Positions 1 through 8,312 of a DNA stretch of 41,565 nucleotides are shown piece by piece; the stretch's first letter is position 1, and each line of letters starts with the position of its first letter. Source of the DNA: Lachnospiraceae bacterium (GTDB lineage: Bacteria; Bacillota; Clostridia; Lachnospirales; Lachnospiraceae); NCBI GenBank assembly GCA_017411305.1, contig JAFQQI010000062.1, positions 1 to 41,565 of the forward strand, in the 5' to 3' direction. The notes under the pieces were generated by a model. It was given only the letters and a program-made list of their open reading frames with translations. It was not told where the DNA came from and searched no databases. The position numbers and the translations under genes were made by a program.

Positions 1-228
1 AGAAGAAACGAAGACTTTAAAGAAAGATATCAGTCTATCGATAATTATCTGAAACAAAAGGATATCTTTGGGGCACCGGAAGCGTATTGGTATATCAGTG
101 ATGAACTGGCAGAAAGAGATATGGAAGAACATAAAAGAATGGTGTACACACCGGAAAATATAGCTGAATTTGAGCGGGAAGGTGAAATGATGGCCCTGGA
201 GAGGGCTATCTACGGAGATGAGCGATAA
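1..228 (+). CDS. C-terminal end of an unidentified protein (partial)
   Basis: The frame is open from the first base to a TAA at 226-228 and gives 75 residues, so the gene starts upstream of the window. The fragment is charged and rich in Glu, Arg and Tyr, with runs such as DELAERDMEEHKR and EFEREGEMMALERA that look helical. It has no membrane segment or catalytic motif. I do not recognise the family. It ends 145 bp before the deacetylase start and no clear terminator hairpin lies between them. Confidence 0.6.
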   Translation, partial: RRNEDFKERYQSIDNYLKQKDIFGAPEAYWYISDELAERDMEEHKRMVYTPENIAEFEREGEMMALERAIYGDER

Positions 229-373
229 GCAACAGAAAAAAACCATATCATAAACTGATATCTTAACAAATTTAACTCTTTCCCAGAACCGTATCTTGTG
301 GTAAGATGTAGGAAGGGTATTTCTGTAATATCCCGTGAATGAATTTTTTGAAATACAAAAGGAGCAGATTCCC

Positions 374-1294
374 ATGGATGAGGCAATTGCCCGGAGAAAA
401 AGAATCAATCGTCTCAAAAAAATGATACTGGGAATGGTGGGAGTAGCAATCCTGGTTCCGATTATGATATGCGTAATTTTGGCAGTGAAGCTTACAGAGC
501 AGAAACATCAGACAGCACAGTTACAATTGCAGCTTGCAGCCAAAGAGGCGGAAGTCCAAACAGAAGAAGTGACCGGTGTATTTACAACAGCACATGTGGA
601 AGAATCTCCCAGAGAACAGGTGGAGATTCAGGAAACTGAGCAGGAAGAAGCAGAAGGTATTGCATATGATAAACGGATTTATCTTACCTTTGATGACGGT
701 CCCAGCAGCAATACAGATGCGATTTTAGATATCCTAAAGCAATATGATGTGAAGGCCACCTTCTTTGTAGTAGGCAAAACAGACGAACAGTCTGTGGCTT
801 TGTATCAGAGAATTGTGGAAGAAGGACATACCTTGGGAATGCATTCCTATAGTCATAAATATGATGAAGTGTATGCTTCCAAGGAAAGCTTCATACAGGA
901 TTTAACCAAGCTGCAGGAACATTTATATGATGTAACCGGCGTATGGCCCAGATATTACCGGTTTCCGGGAGGAAGCTCTAATACGGTAAGCCGGGTCAAG
1001 ATGCAGGAACTGATAGCCTACCTTTATGAAAATGATATCACCTATTACGATTGGAATGTGGCATCAGGAGACGCAGTACCCGGACAACTGCCAAAAGACA
1101 CGATTGTAAATAATTGCCTTGGAGGAATACAAGCCCAGGCAGATAGTGTGGTATTGCTTCATGATGTCGGTGAAAAGGATACCACGGTCGCAGCACTTCC
1201 CGAAATTATTTCTAAAGCCCGGATGCAGGGAAATGTGTGTTTTTTACCGATTAGTGATGATACACTGCCTATTCAGCATTTGACAGCAGAGTAA
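374..1294 (+). CDS. Membrane-anchored polysaccharide deacetylase (NodB fold)
   Basis: A 306-residue protein of the carbohydrate esterase 4 family, which removes acetyl groups from N-acetylated sugars such as peptidoglycan or other surface glycans. A basic N-terminus (ARRKRINRLKK) is followed by a transmembrane segment at about residues 18-40. A Gln/Glu-rich stalk follows, then the NodB domain. The motif TFDDGPS (105-111) carries the catalytic base and metal-binding Asp. HSYSH (157-161) supplies the metal His residues. RFPGGSS and the late VVLLHD complete the set, so the enzyme looks active and faces outward. I chose ATG 374 because AAAAGGAG lies 9 bp before it; an upstream in-frame GTG at 335 has only a weak, distant ribosome site. 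The physiological substrate cannot be told from sequence. Confidence 0.88.
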   Translation: MDEAIARRKRINRLKKMILGMVGVAILVPIMICVILAVKLTEQKHQTAQLQLQLAAKEAEVQTEEVTGVFTTAHVEESPREQVEIQETEQEEAEGIAYDKRIYLTFDDGPSSNTDAILDILKQYDVKATFFVVGKTDEQSVALYQRIVEEGHTLGMHSYSHKYDEVYASKESFIQDLTKLQEHLYDVTGVWPRYYRFPGGSSNTVSRVKMQELIAYLYENDITYYDWNVASGDAVPGQLPKDTIVNNCLGGIQAQADSVVLLHDVGEKDTTVAALPEIISKARMQGNVCFLPISDDTLPIQHLTAE

Positions 1295-1351
1295 GAGGCA
1301 GGTTCATAAATAAAATATCAAAAGATAACGATAGAAACGGAGGAACATAGA

Positions 1352-2062
1352 ATGGGATTTTTTTCAGATTTAAAGGATGATTTATCACAGGCAGTAAACG
1401 AGTTGTTACCGGAAGGTGAAACACAGGCTGTAGAAGAAGGTGTGACAGAAACCGTAAACGGTTTTGATGCAGATTTAAGCCAGATGCTTGATAATGTTGA
1501 AACTTTTGAACAGGAACCGGTGCAGGAGGAATCCATTTACGTGGCACCTGCGGCAGAAGAGAAAAAGGTAGATTTTTCCGGTGCACCCGTAAAGCGTCCC
1601 AGCGACGAAGTTTCCGTATTAACAGACAGTATGATTATCAATGGTAATATTGCTACAGAAGGTGCACTTGATGTACGCGGCAGCATTGTAGGTAATGTGG
1701 AAGCTCTGGGTAAGTTAAATATCACAGGTGCTATTCAGGGTAATTCCCAGGCTGCAGAAATTTATGCAGAAAATGCAAGAATTACCGGTGAGCTGAGAAG
1801 TAACGGCAGTATCAAGGTAGGACAAAGTACTGTAATTATCGGCAATATTTTTGCTTACAGCGCAGTAATTGCCGGTGCAGTAAAGGGCGACATTGATGTA
1901 AAGGGTCCGGTTATCTTAGATTCTTCTGCTATTGTTATGGGTGACATCAAATCAAAATCCGTACAGATTAACAACGGAGCGGTAATCGAAGGTATGTGTT
2001 CCCAGTGTTATGCTGAGGTAAATCCTACCTCCTTCTTTGAAGAACTGAAAAAAATGAAATAG
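1352..2062 (+). CDS. Bactofilin-like polymer-forming protein
   Basis: A 236-residue protein. Residues 1-75 are acidic and low-complexity (DDLSQAVNELLPEGETQAVEEG), probably disordered. Residues about 85-205 have the short hydrophobic repeats of the bactofilin (DUF583) beta-helix: IINGNIATEGALDVRGSIVGNVEALGK and later IIGNIFAYSAVIAGAVKGDIDVKGPVIL. Bactofilins self-assemble without nucleotide into cytoskeletal filaments that position cell-wall enzymes. The gene lies between a wall-type deacetylase and pyrH. A GGAGGAA site sits 7 bp before the ATG. It ends 18 bp before pyrH, so the two are probably co-transcribed. The place where most Firmicutes have rpsB-tsf is therefore filled by a shape gene here. 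Confidence 0.85.
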   Translation: MGFFSDLKDDLSQAVNELLPEGETQAVEEGVTETVNGFDADLSQMLDNVETFEQEPVQEESIYVAPAAEEKKVDFSGAPVKRPSDEVSVLTDSMIINGNIATEGALDVRGSIVGNVEALGKLNITGAIQGNSQAAEIYAENARITGELRSNGSIKVGQSTVIIGNIFAYSAVIAGAVKGDIDVKGPVILDSSAIVMGDIKSKSVQINNGAVIEGMCSQCYAEVNPTSFFEELKKMK

Positions 2063-2080
2063 GAAGAATGGAGAATTACG

Positions 2081-2776
2081 ATGCAGAGAATATTGCTGAA
2101 ATTAAGTGGTGAGGCTCTTGCCGGTGATAAAAAAATGGGATTTGACGAAGAAACCGTAAGAGGTGTGGCGCTTCAGGTAAAGCAGCTTACGGATGCGGGA
2201 ATCCAGGTGGGAATCGTAACAGGCGGCGGTAATTTCTGGAGAGGACGTTCCAGTGAAAATATTGACAGAACCAAAGCAGACCAGATTGGTATGCTGGCCA
2301 CGGTAATGAACTGTATTTATGTTTCCGAGATTTTCAGAAGCGTAGGTATGAAAACTGCGGTGTTAACCCCTTTTGAATGCGGGTCTTTTACTAAATTGTT
2401 TTCTAAAGACCGTGCTAATAAATATTTTGAAAAAGGTATGGTGGTATTTTTTGCAGGGGGTACGGGACATCCGTATTTTTCTACGGATACCGGTGTAGTA
2501 CTTCGGGCTATTGAAGTGGATGCAGAAGTTATTCTGCTTGCCAAATCCATAGACGGTGTATATGATGCCGACCCTAAGGTAAATCCGGATGCCAAAAAGT
2601 ATGATGAAGTTTCCATTGACGAAGTGATTGAAAAGAATCTTCAGGTAGTGGATATGACAGCTTCTATTTTAGCCAGAGATAATAAAATGCCTATGTGGGT
2701 ATTCGGTCTGAACGAAGAGAACAGTATTGTTAATACCGTAAACGGTAACTTTACGGGAACCAAGGTGACAGTGTAA
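2081..2776 (+). CDS. pyrH: UMP kinase
   Basis: A 231-residue amino acid kinase-fold enzyme that phosphorylates UMP to UDP with ATP in pyrimidine nucleotide synthesis. Diagnostic stretches are KLSGEALAG at the N-terminus, GGGNFWRGR in the UMP/ATP-binding glycine loop, and VYDADPKVNPDAKKYDE toward the C-terminus. Length matches the bacterial hexameric UMP kinases (about 230-245). A purine-rich ribosome site (GGAAGAATGGAG) precedes the ATG. frr follows after 40 bp, the usual PyrH-Frr pairing of Firmicutes. Confidence 0.97.
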   Translation: MQRILLKLSGEALAGDKKMGFDEETVRGVALQVKQLTDAGIQVGIVTGGGNFWRGRSSENIDRTKADQIGMLATVMNCIYVSEIFRSVGMKTAVLTPFECGSFTKLFSKDRANKYFEKGMVVFFAGGTGHPYFSTDTGVVLRAIEVDAEVILLAKSIDGVYDADPKVNPDAKKYDEVSIDEVIEKNLQVVDMTASILARDNKMPMWVFGLNEENSIVNTVNGNFTGTKVTV

Positions 2777-2816
2777 ACCGGTCCCGAATAAATAAAACAG
2801 AAAGGAAGATAAGACC

Positions 2817-3365
2817 ATGGATGAAAGATTAAAAGTATATGAAGATAAGATGAAGAAAACCTACGAGCATTTGGAGAGCGATTATCAGGGAATCAGAGCA
2901 GGACGTGCCAATCCTCATGTACTTGATAAGCTGAGAGTAGATTATTACGGAACTCCTACTCCGATTCAGCAGGTAGGTAATATAACAATTCCCGAAGCGA
3001 GAATGATTCAGATTGCTCCCTGGGAAAAATCTCTCATTAAAGATATCGAAAAAGCAATTTTGGCTTCCGATATCGGTATTACACCTTCTAACGACGGTTC
3101 CGTAATCCGTCTGGTATTTCCTGAGCTTACGGAAGAGCGCAGAAAAGATCTGGTAAAGGATGTTAAGAAAAAAGCAGAAGAAGCAAAGGTTGCTGCAAGA
3201 AATGTCAGAAGAGACGGTAACGATGCGTTTAAGAAGCTGGCAAAAGAAATTTCCGAGGATGAAGTAAAGCAGCTTGAGGATGAACTTCAGAAACTGACTG
3301 ATAAGTACATCAAAGATATGGATAAGCTGATGGAAGAAAAGTCAAAAGAAATTCTTACTGTATAA
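2817..3365 (+). CDS. frr: Ribosome recycling factor
   Basis: A 182-residue protein that, with EF-G, splits the post-termination ribosome. The N-terminus DERLKVYEDKMKKTYEHLESDYQGIRAGRANPHVLDKL and the internal PLTEERRKDLVKD-type helix are typical of the three-helix bundle, and length is normal (about 185). The ribosome site AAAGGAAG lies 10-12 bp before the ATG. It is directly downstream of pyrH and followed by a hairpin at 3392-3433 that separates it from uppS. Confidence 0.97.
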   Translation: MDERLKVYEDKMKKTYEHLESDYQGIRAGRANPHVLDKLRVDYYGTPTPIQQVGNITIPEARMIQIAPWEKSLIKDIEKAILASDIGITPSNDGSVIRLVFPELTEERRKDLVKDVKKKAEEAKVAARNVRRDGNDAFKKLAKEISEDEVKQLEDELQKLTDKYIKDMDKLMEEKSKEILTV

Positions 3366-3391
3366 GATAAAAAAGATACAAAACATGGGGT

Positions 3392-3433
3392 GGGGCAGGC
3401 GATTGCGGTACTACAATCGTAGTGCCCCCTTTT
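3392..3433 (+). terminator. Hairpin with T-run between frr and uppS
   Basis: GGGGCA (3392-3397) pairs with TGCCCC (3423-3428), and inside it CGATTG (3400-3405) pairs with CAATCG (3414-3419). A short TTTT tract follows. The stem has an internal loop and the T-tract is short, so it may attenuate rather than fully stop transcription into uppS. Confidence 0.6.
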
Positions 3434-3501
3434 ATGCTTGTTTGTATGACAGGAACATACAGGAATAGAAGCAGATGAGATTAAGAACAGGAGAGGGAAT
3501 C

Positions 3502-4221
3502 ATGGAAGGCGAGTTAAAAATACCCAATCACGTGGCAATTATTTTGGACGGAAACGGCAGATGGGCCAAAAGCAAGGGAATGCCCAGAAATTACGGACAT
3601 GTGCAAGGAGCTAAAACCGTAGAGGTTATTTGTGAAGAAGCATATCGCATGGGAATACAGTATCTGACTGTTTATGCCTTCAGTACGGAAAATTGGAACA
3701 GACCTCAGGATGAGGTAGATGCTCTGATGAAGCTTTTGCGTAACTATATGAAAACCTGTCTGACCACTGCCAAAAAGAACCGTATGTGTGTCAGGGTAAT
3801 CGGAGATAAAACAAGACTGGATGAAGACATCAGAAGCAGAATAGCAGAACTTGAAGAATCTACCAAAGATAATGACGGACTGCATTTTCAGATTGCCTTA
3901 AACTACGGTGGCAGGGATGAGATTGTCCGTGCAGTAAAGAAACTGGCAAAAGAAGCTGCAGAAGGGACTCTGAAACCGTCGGATATTTCTGAACAAATGA
4001 TATCAGATACTCTCGATACTGCAGGAATTCCGGAGCCGGATTTGCTAATCCGTACCTGCAACGAGCAACGGATTTCAAATTTCCTGTTATGGCAGCTTGC
4101 TTATACAGAATTCTATTTTGCACCCATTGCATGGCCTGATTTTTCAAAAGAAGAATTGGTAAAAGCTATCGAGGCATATAATCATAGAGACAGAAGATAT
4201 GGCGGTATTAAGGAGGAATAA
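3502..4221 (+). CDS. uppS: Isoprenyl transferase (undecaprenyl diphosphate synthase)
   Basis: A 239-residue cis-prenyltransferase that extends farnesyl diphosphate with isopentenyl units to the C55 lipid carrier for wall synthesis. The N-terminal HVAIILDGNGRWAK carries the catalytic Asp (D16), and the C-terminal DLLIRTCNEQRISNFLLWQLAYTEFYF is the family signature. I chose ATG 3502 because AGGAGAGG lies just upstream; ATG 3475 would add nine residues before the conserved start. The last codons contain the AGGAGG that serves cdsA. The signature reads RTCNEQR where most relatives have RTSGEQR, a mild variation. Confidence 0.96.
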   Translation: MEGELKIPNHVAIILDGNGRWAKSKGMPRNYGHVQGAKTVEVICEEAYRMGIQYLTVYAFSTENWNRPQDEVDALMKLLRNYMKTCLTTAKKNRMCVRVIGDKTRLDEDIRSRIAELEESTKDNDGLHFQIALNYGGRDEIVRAVKKLAKEAAEGTLKPSDISEQMISDTLDTAGIPEPDLLIRTCNEQRISNFLLWQLAYTEFYFAPIAWPDFSKEELVKAIEAYNHRDRRYGGIKEE

Positions 4222-4224
4222 TGT

Positions 4225-5046
4225 ATGTTAACAAGAGTGATTAGCGGCATTGTACTTGTAATAGCAGCTCTTATTACCATATTGGCAGGAGGCTATGTTC
4301 TGGCAGCAGTACTGCTTTTGCTTTCTTTAATCGGTTATTGCGAATTAATGAAGGCATGCCGGTTAAAAGAAGAAAAGCCGCAGAATAACGGACTGATGAT
4401 AATCGGCAGCATCGGCATTGTACTTTATTACTTGCTGATGGTGTTTACAACAGACAGAACTTACTTATTCTTAGCAATTATTATGATACTGGTGGCATTT
4501 ATGTTTTTATATGTGTTAACCTTTCCGAAATATCATGCGGAACAGGTGATGAGTGCACTTTTTAATGTGATTTATGCCCCTGTTATGTTGTCCTGCATTT
4601 ATCTGGTAAGAAGTCTTCCTTACGGCGAATATTCCGTATGGATGATTTTTATCAGCTCATGGATTTGTGATACCTGTGCTTATTTCGTAGGAGTAGCCTT
4701 TGGCAAACACAAAATGTCTCCTAAGCTTAGCCCCAAAAAGTCTATCGAGGGAGCAATCGGAGGCGTTGCAGGCTCAGCTGTTGTGGGAGCGTTATATGCT
4801 TATTTTATAGTAGAGCGGGTCATTGCAGAACAACAGATAACCTGGATATTTGTATTGATTAGTGCAGCCGGTGCGGTGATTTCCCAAATAGGAGATTTAG
4901 CAGCTTCTGCCATCAAGAGAAATCATGATATTAAGGATTACGGTAAGCTGATTCCCGGTCATGGCGGTGTGATGGACCGTTTTGACAGTGTGATTTTTAC
5001 GGCACCGATGATTTATCTTTTGGTGCATTTGTTAATCCGTGCGTAA
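4225..5046 (+). CDS. cdsA: Phosphatidate cytidylyltransferase (CDP-diacylglycerol synthase)
   Basis: A 273-residue, multi-spanning membrane enzyme that makes CDP-diacylglycerol from phosphatidate and CTP, the branch point of phospholipid synthesis. Hydrophobic segments run through most of the protein. The C-terminal signature SAIKRNHDIKDYGKLIPGHGGVMDRFDS matches the CdsA pattern. The ribosome site AGGAGG (4211-4216) lies inside the end of uppS, with 3 bp between the two genes, so translation is likely coupled. Confidence 0.95.
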   Translation: MLTRVISGIVLVIAALITILAGGYVLAAVLLLLSLIGYCELMKACRLKEEKPQNNGLMIIGSIGIVLYYLLMVFTTDRTYLFLAIIMILVAFMFLYVLTFPKYHAEQVMSALFNVIYAPVMLSCIYLVRSLPYGEYSVWMIFISSWICDTCAYFVGVAFGKHKMSPKLSPKKSIEGAIGGVAGSAVVGALYAYFIVERVIAEQQITWIFVLISAAGAVISQIGDLAASAIKRNHDIKDYGKLIPGHGGVMDRFDSVIFTAPMIYLLVHLLIRA

Positions 5047-5064
5047 TGCATGAGGAGGCATAAG

Positions 5065-6219
5065 ATGGAAATAATAAGAAAAATCGGAATTTTGGGCTCC
5101 ACAGGTTCCATCGGAACCCAGACCCTTGAGATTGTACGCAGCAATCCCGGCTTTCAGGTGGTAGCGCTGGCGGCAGGTAATAATGTTGAATTAATGGAAA
5201 AGCAGGTGCGTGAATTTAAGCCAAGGCTTTGTGTGATGTGGACAGAAAAAGCTGCTGCAGAGTTACGCCTTCGTCTTTCGGATATGCAGGTGACTGTTCT
5301 TGCAGGAATGGAAGGACTTCTTACCCTTGCAGTGCTTCCCGAAATGGAATGGCTGGTAACTGCCATTGTAGGAATGATTGGACTTCGGCCTACCATTGCA
5401 GCAATCAAAGCAGGAAAGAAAATCGCTCTTGCCAATAAAGAAACTCTGGTAACAGCCGGACATATTATTATGCCGTTGGCAGCAGAGTGCGGAGTGCCTA
5501 TTTTGCCGGTAGACAGTGAACACAGTGCGATTTACCAATCCCTGAATGGGGAAGATTCGCGCAAAATCAGCAAGATTCTGCTGACGGCTTCCGGTGGACC
5601 GTTCAGAGGAAGAAAAAGAGAAGAGCTGCTTAATATTACGGTAGAGGACGCTTTAAAGCATCCGAACTGGGCTATGGGCAGAAAAATCACCATAGATTCT
5701 GCAACCTTGGTAAATAAAGGGTTGGAAGTGATTGAAGCGAAATGGTTATTTGGCGTAGAGCCTGAAAACATTCAGGTAGTGGTGCATCCCCAGAGCATTA
5801 TTCATTCCATGGTAGAATATGTGGACGGTGCGGTAATTGCACAGCTGGGACTTCCCGACATGAAGCTTCCCATCCAATATGCCCTGACCTATCCGGACAG
5901 AATGCCTATGGAGGGGAAAAAGCTTGACTTTTATGAGCTTGCATCCATGACCTTTGAAAAACCGGATACAGATACTTTTAAGGGGCTTTCCATGGCCTAT
6001 GAGGCAATCGGCATCGGCGGAAGTATGCCTACCGTTTACAATGCGGCCAATGAAAAGGCAGTCGCATTATTCCTGGATAAGAAGATTAAATTCCTTGAAA
6101 TTTATGACCTGATTCAGGGAGCAATGGAGCATCATAAAGTCATAACAAATCCCTCTGTTGATGAGATTCTTGCATCAGAACAGGAAGCGTATGAGTATAT
6201 TGCAGGAATCCGAAAGTAA
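5065..6219 (+). CDS. dxr: 1-deoxy-D-xylulose 5-phosphate reductoisomerase
   Basis: A 384-residue NADPH-dependent enzyme, the committing step of the MEP isoprenoid pathway (DXP to MEP). The N-terminal IGILGSTGSIGTQTLEIV is the nucleotide-binding loop. ALANKETLVTAG, LPVDSEHSAIYQ and TASGGPFR are the usual metal and substrate motifs. I chose ATG 5065, which has GAGGAGG 6 bp upstream; an in-frame ATG at 5050 precedes that ribosome site. The later MEP-pathway gene ispG is downstream, and uppS, which uses the pathway's product, is upstream. Confidence 0.96.
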   Translation: MEIIRKIGILGSTGSIGTQTLEIVRSNPGFQVVALAAGNNVELMEKQVREFKPRLCVMWTEKAAAELRLRLSDMQVTVLAGMEGLLTLAVLPEMEWLVTAIVGMIGLRPTIAAIKAGKKIALANKETLVTAGHIIMPLAAECGVPILPVDSEHSAIYQSLNGEDSRKISKILLTASGGPFRGRKREELLNITVEDALKHPNWAMGRKITIDSATLVNKGLEVIEAKWLFGVEPENIQVVVHPQSIIHSMVEYVDGAVIAQLGLPDMKLPIQYALTYPDRMPMEGKKLDFYELASMTFEKPDTDTFKGLSMAYEAIGIGGSMPTVYNAANEKAVALFLDKKIKFLEIYDLIQGAMEHHKVITNPSVDEILASEQEAYEYIAGIRK

Positions 6220-6253
6220 AGACAGACGGTAAGGCAGCACAGGAGGTTTTAAA

Positions 6254-7303
6254 TTGGCAGTATCAATTATTTGTTTTATTATCATATTTTGTGTGGTAGT
6301 GGTATCCCACGAGTTTGGACACTTTATTGTGGCCAAAAAGAACGGAATCCATGTCACGGAGTTTTTTGTGGGAATGGGTCCTACTCTGTTTTCCTTTGAA
6401 AAAGGAGGAACTAAATATTCTTTAAAGCTTTTTCCGATAGGCGGAGCCTGTGTGTTTGAAGGAGAAGACGGATTAGAGACTGCAAACGGGGAACTTTCTG
6501 ACGGCGCTTTTCCCAAAGCACCCGTATGGGTAAGATTTGCCACTGTATTTGCAGGTCCGTTATTTAATTTTATTACAGCTTACCTGATGTCAGTTATTTT
6601 AGTATGGGCATGCGGTGTCAGTCTGCCGGTGGTGCAGAGCATTGTAGAGGATGGTGCAGCTCAGGAAGCGGGACTTGAAGTGGGAGATGTGATAGTTGAG
6701 ATGGATGGCAAAAACATTCATCTGCAGGATCAGGTTTCCTTTTTCTCGGCAGTGAACAAGGGAGAGGCCATTGAACTTGTTTATGAAAGAGCAGGAGAAG
6801 AATATACGGTTATGGTTCAGCCCAAGTTCAGTGAGGAGGACAACAGATACTATATGGGCATTACCAGTGGTGAATATTTGGATTGCAGTGTGCCTCAGGT
6901 GTTTAAGTATGCCTTCCATACCCTGGAATATTGGGTGCAGTATACCTTCAAGAGCCTGTCTATGCTGGTGCAGGGTCAGGTTTCCAAGGAAGAGGTTTCC
7001 GGTCCCGTGGGAATTGTAAAGGTGGTAGATGAAACCTACGATGTAGCCAAGGAATACGGAGCTGCCAGTGTAGTACTTTCCATGCTGAATATTGCACTGC
7101 TGTTGTCGGTAAATCTGGGTATTTTGAATCTTCTTCCGCTTCCGGCGTTAGATGGCGGACGCCTTGTATTTTTGCTCATAGAGGCGCTCCGTGGCAAACC
7201 CATTCCGCCTGAAAAGGAAGGTATGGTGCATCTGGCAGGTATGATGGCACTGATGGTTCTGATGGTACTCGTTTTATTTAATGATATTACGAAGTTTTTC
7301 TAG
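6254..7303 (+). CDS. rseP: Site-2 intramembrane zinc metalloprotease (RseP/RasP)
   Basis: A 349-residue membrane protease that cuts anti-sigma factors and leftover signal peptides within the bilayer. HEFGH at residues 19-23 is the zinc site within the first membrane segment. A PDZ domain lies at about 115-190 (VEDGAAQEAGLEVGDVIVEMDGK). NLLPLPALDGGRLVFLL holds the third metal ligand Asp near the C-terminus, and the last 25 residues are a hydrophobic helix. The start is TTG at 6254, supported by a perfect AGGAGG 7 bp upstream. The long terminator at 7321-7390 ends this transcription unit. Confidence 0.94.
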   Translation: MAVSIICFIIIFCVVVVSHEFGHFIVAKKNGIHVTEFFVGMGPTLFSFEKGGTKYSLKLFPIGGACVFEGEDGLETANGELSDGAFPKAPVWVRFATVFAGPLFNFITAYLMSVILVWACGVSLPVVQSIVEDGAAQEAGLEVGDVIVEMDGKNIHLQDQVSFFSAVNKGEAIELVYERAGEEYTVMVQPKFSEEDNRYYMGITSGEYLDCSVPQVFKYAFHTLEYWVQYTFKSLSMLVQGQVSKEEVSGPVGIVKVVDETYDVAKEYGAASVVLSMLNIALLLSVNLGILNLLPLPALDGGRLVFLLIEALRGKPIPPEKEGMVHLAGMMALMVLMVLVLFNDITKFF

Positions 7304-7320
7304 TTTATCATAAAGAATGT

Positions 7321-7390
7321 AAAAAAGAATCCGTTACAATTTTTCCCAAAATGCAGTTTTGGTAATTTTGTATAATGGATTCTTTTTTTA
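7321..7390 (+). terminator. Strong intrinsic terminator after rseP
   Basis: AAAGAATCC (7324-7332) pairs with GGATTCTTT (7377-7385), and an inner stem CCAAAA/TTTTGG strengthens it. The T-run continues through 7389. The flanking A-run upstream makes it symmetric. Confidence 0.85.
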
Positions 7391-7404
7391 TGTTCCGATA
7401 TAAT
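7376..7404 (+). promoter_or_regulatory. Candidate promoter for the phosphatase-kinase pair
   Basis: TGGATT (7376-7381), a 17-bp spacer and a perfect TATAAT (7399-7404). The -35 box overlaps the descending arm of the rseP terminator. The predicted start near 7411 gives a leader of about 130 nt to GTG 7545. Confidence 0.5.
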
Positions 7405-7544
7405 GTCCTTACGTGATATGTTTATGCGGTATCCAAAGATGCCGGATTCTATTTTTATGTCTTAAGATATTTCATGAAAGAATTCCCATGTATAACAAGC
7501 AATTTTATAGACTGAGTTCAGTAACCGTGAAAGGATGTGAATGG

Positions 7545-8312
7545 GTGTATCTTATTTCAGGGATGTATTGGGATAAGGGAGAGCGGGAGAGCAATCAGGA
7601 TTCCCTTATTCTGGAGCAGGTGTTGACCAAAAGAGGCAGAGTAGTGCTTGCGGCAGTTTGCGACGGAATCGGAGGACTTACCAGGGGAGAAGTGGCCAGC
7701 GGATTTGCCTGCGAGAAGCTAAAGGAGTACTTTTACCGGGAGCTGCTGCCGATGGTTATGAAGGGGCGCAGCAGGAGAGCTATCGGTAAATGCTTTTGCA
7801 GATGCTTGTATGAAAGCAGTGAAGGATTAAAAAAATATGCGAAGGAGGAACCTATAGGACTTGGCACTACAGTGTCGGCAGTGTTTCTTTGGAAGAAGCA
7901 TTATGCGACGGTTCATTTGGGGGACAGCCGGATTTATCAGATAAGAAGAAAGAAAATCCGTCAATTGACTGTTGACCATAAACAGGGAAAAAACAGACTG
8001 ACCAAATGTCTTAGCAGCTTTCCTTATCAAATGCCGGATATCCGTTACGGAAGAGTAAGAAACAGAACGGGATTTTTGCTGTGTAGTGACGGGTTTTATC
8101 ATTTTCCGGAAAAGGAGCTTTTGAAAAGTCTCCTAAGTCCCGCAGAAATAAACGGTGAACAGGCCATTTCCAAGCGGCTTAGGGAATTGGCTGTTTACGG
8201 AATGAAAAGAGGAGAAAAAGATAATATGGCGGCAATTTATTTGCTGTGCTGCAGGGGGCTTTTTGATGAAAGGGGGAAGAAAAAGCCATATGGAAGAGAT
8301 GATTTTAAATAA
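7545..8312 (+). CDS. PP2C-family Ser/Thr protein phosphatase
   Basis: A 255-residue metal-dependent phosphatase of the PP2C/Stp type, expected to reverse phosphorylation by the kinase encoded next to it. Conserved metal-binding motifs are ESNQDS near the N-terminus, VCDGIGG (D40), HLGDSRIY, LLCSDGFYHF and the C-terminal DNMAAIYL. I chose GTG 7545 because AAAGGATGTGA, nearly the full anti-16S match, ends 4 bp before it and the protein then starts right at the domain. In-frame ATGs at 7413 and 7488 would add 44 or 19 residues without a good ribosome site. The 3' end overlaps the kinase gene by 47 bp. Confidence 0.87.
   Translation: MYLISGMYWDKGERESNQDSLILEQVLTKRGRVVLAAVCDGIGGLTRGEVASGFACEKLKEYFYRELLPMVMKGRSRRAIGKCFCRCLYESSEGLKKYAKEEPIGLGTTVSAVFLWKKHYATVHLGDSRIYQIRRKKIRQLTVDHKQGKNRLTKCLSSFPYQMPDIRYGRVRNRTGFLLCSDGFYHFPEKELLKSLLSPAEINGEQAISKRLRELAVYGMKRGEKDNMAAIYLLCCRGLFDERGKKKPYGRDDFK

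Noticed and set aside
335-373. Upstream GTG start for the deacetylase
   Set aside because: The downstream ATG 374 has a strong ribosome site at the right distance; the GTG does not.
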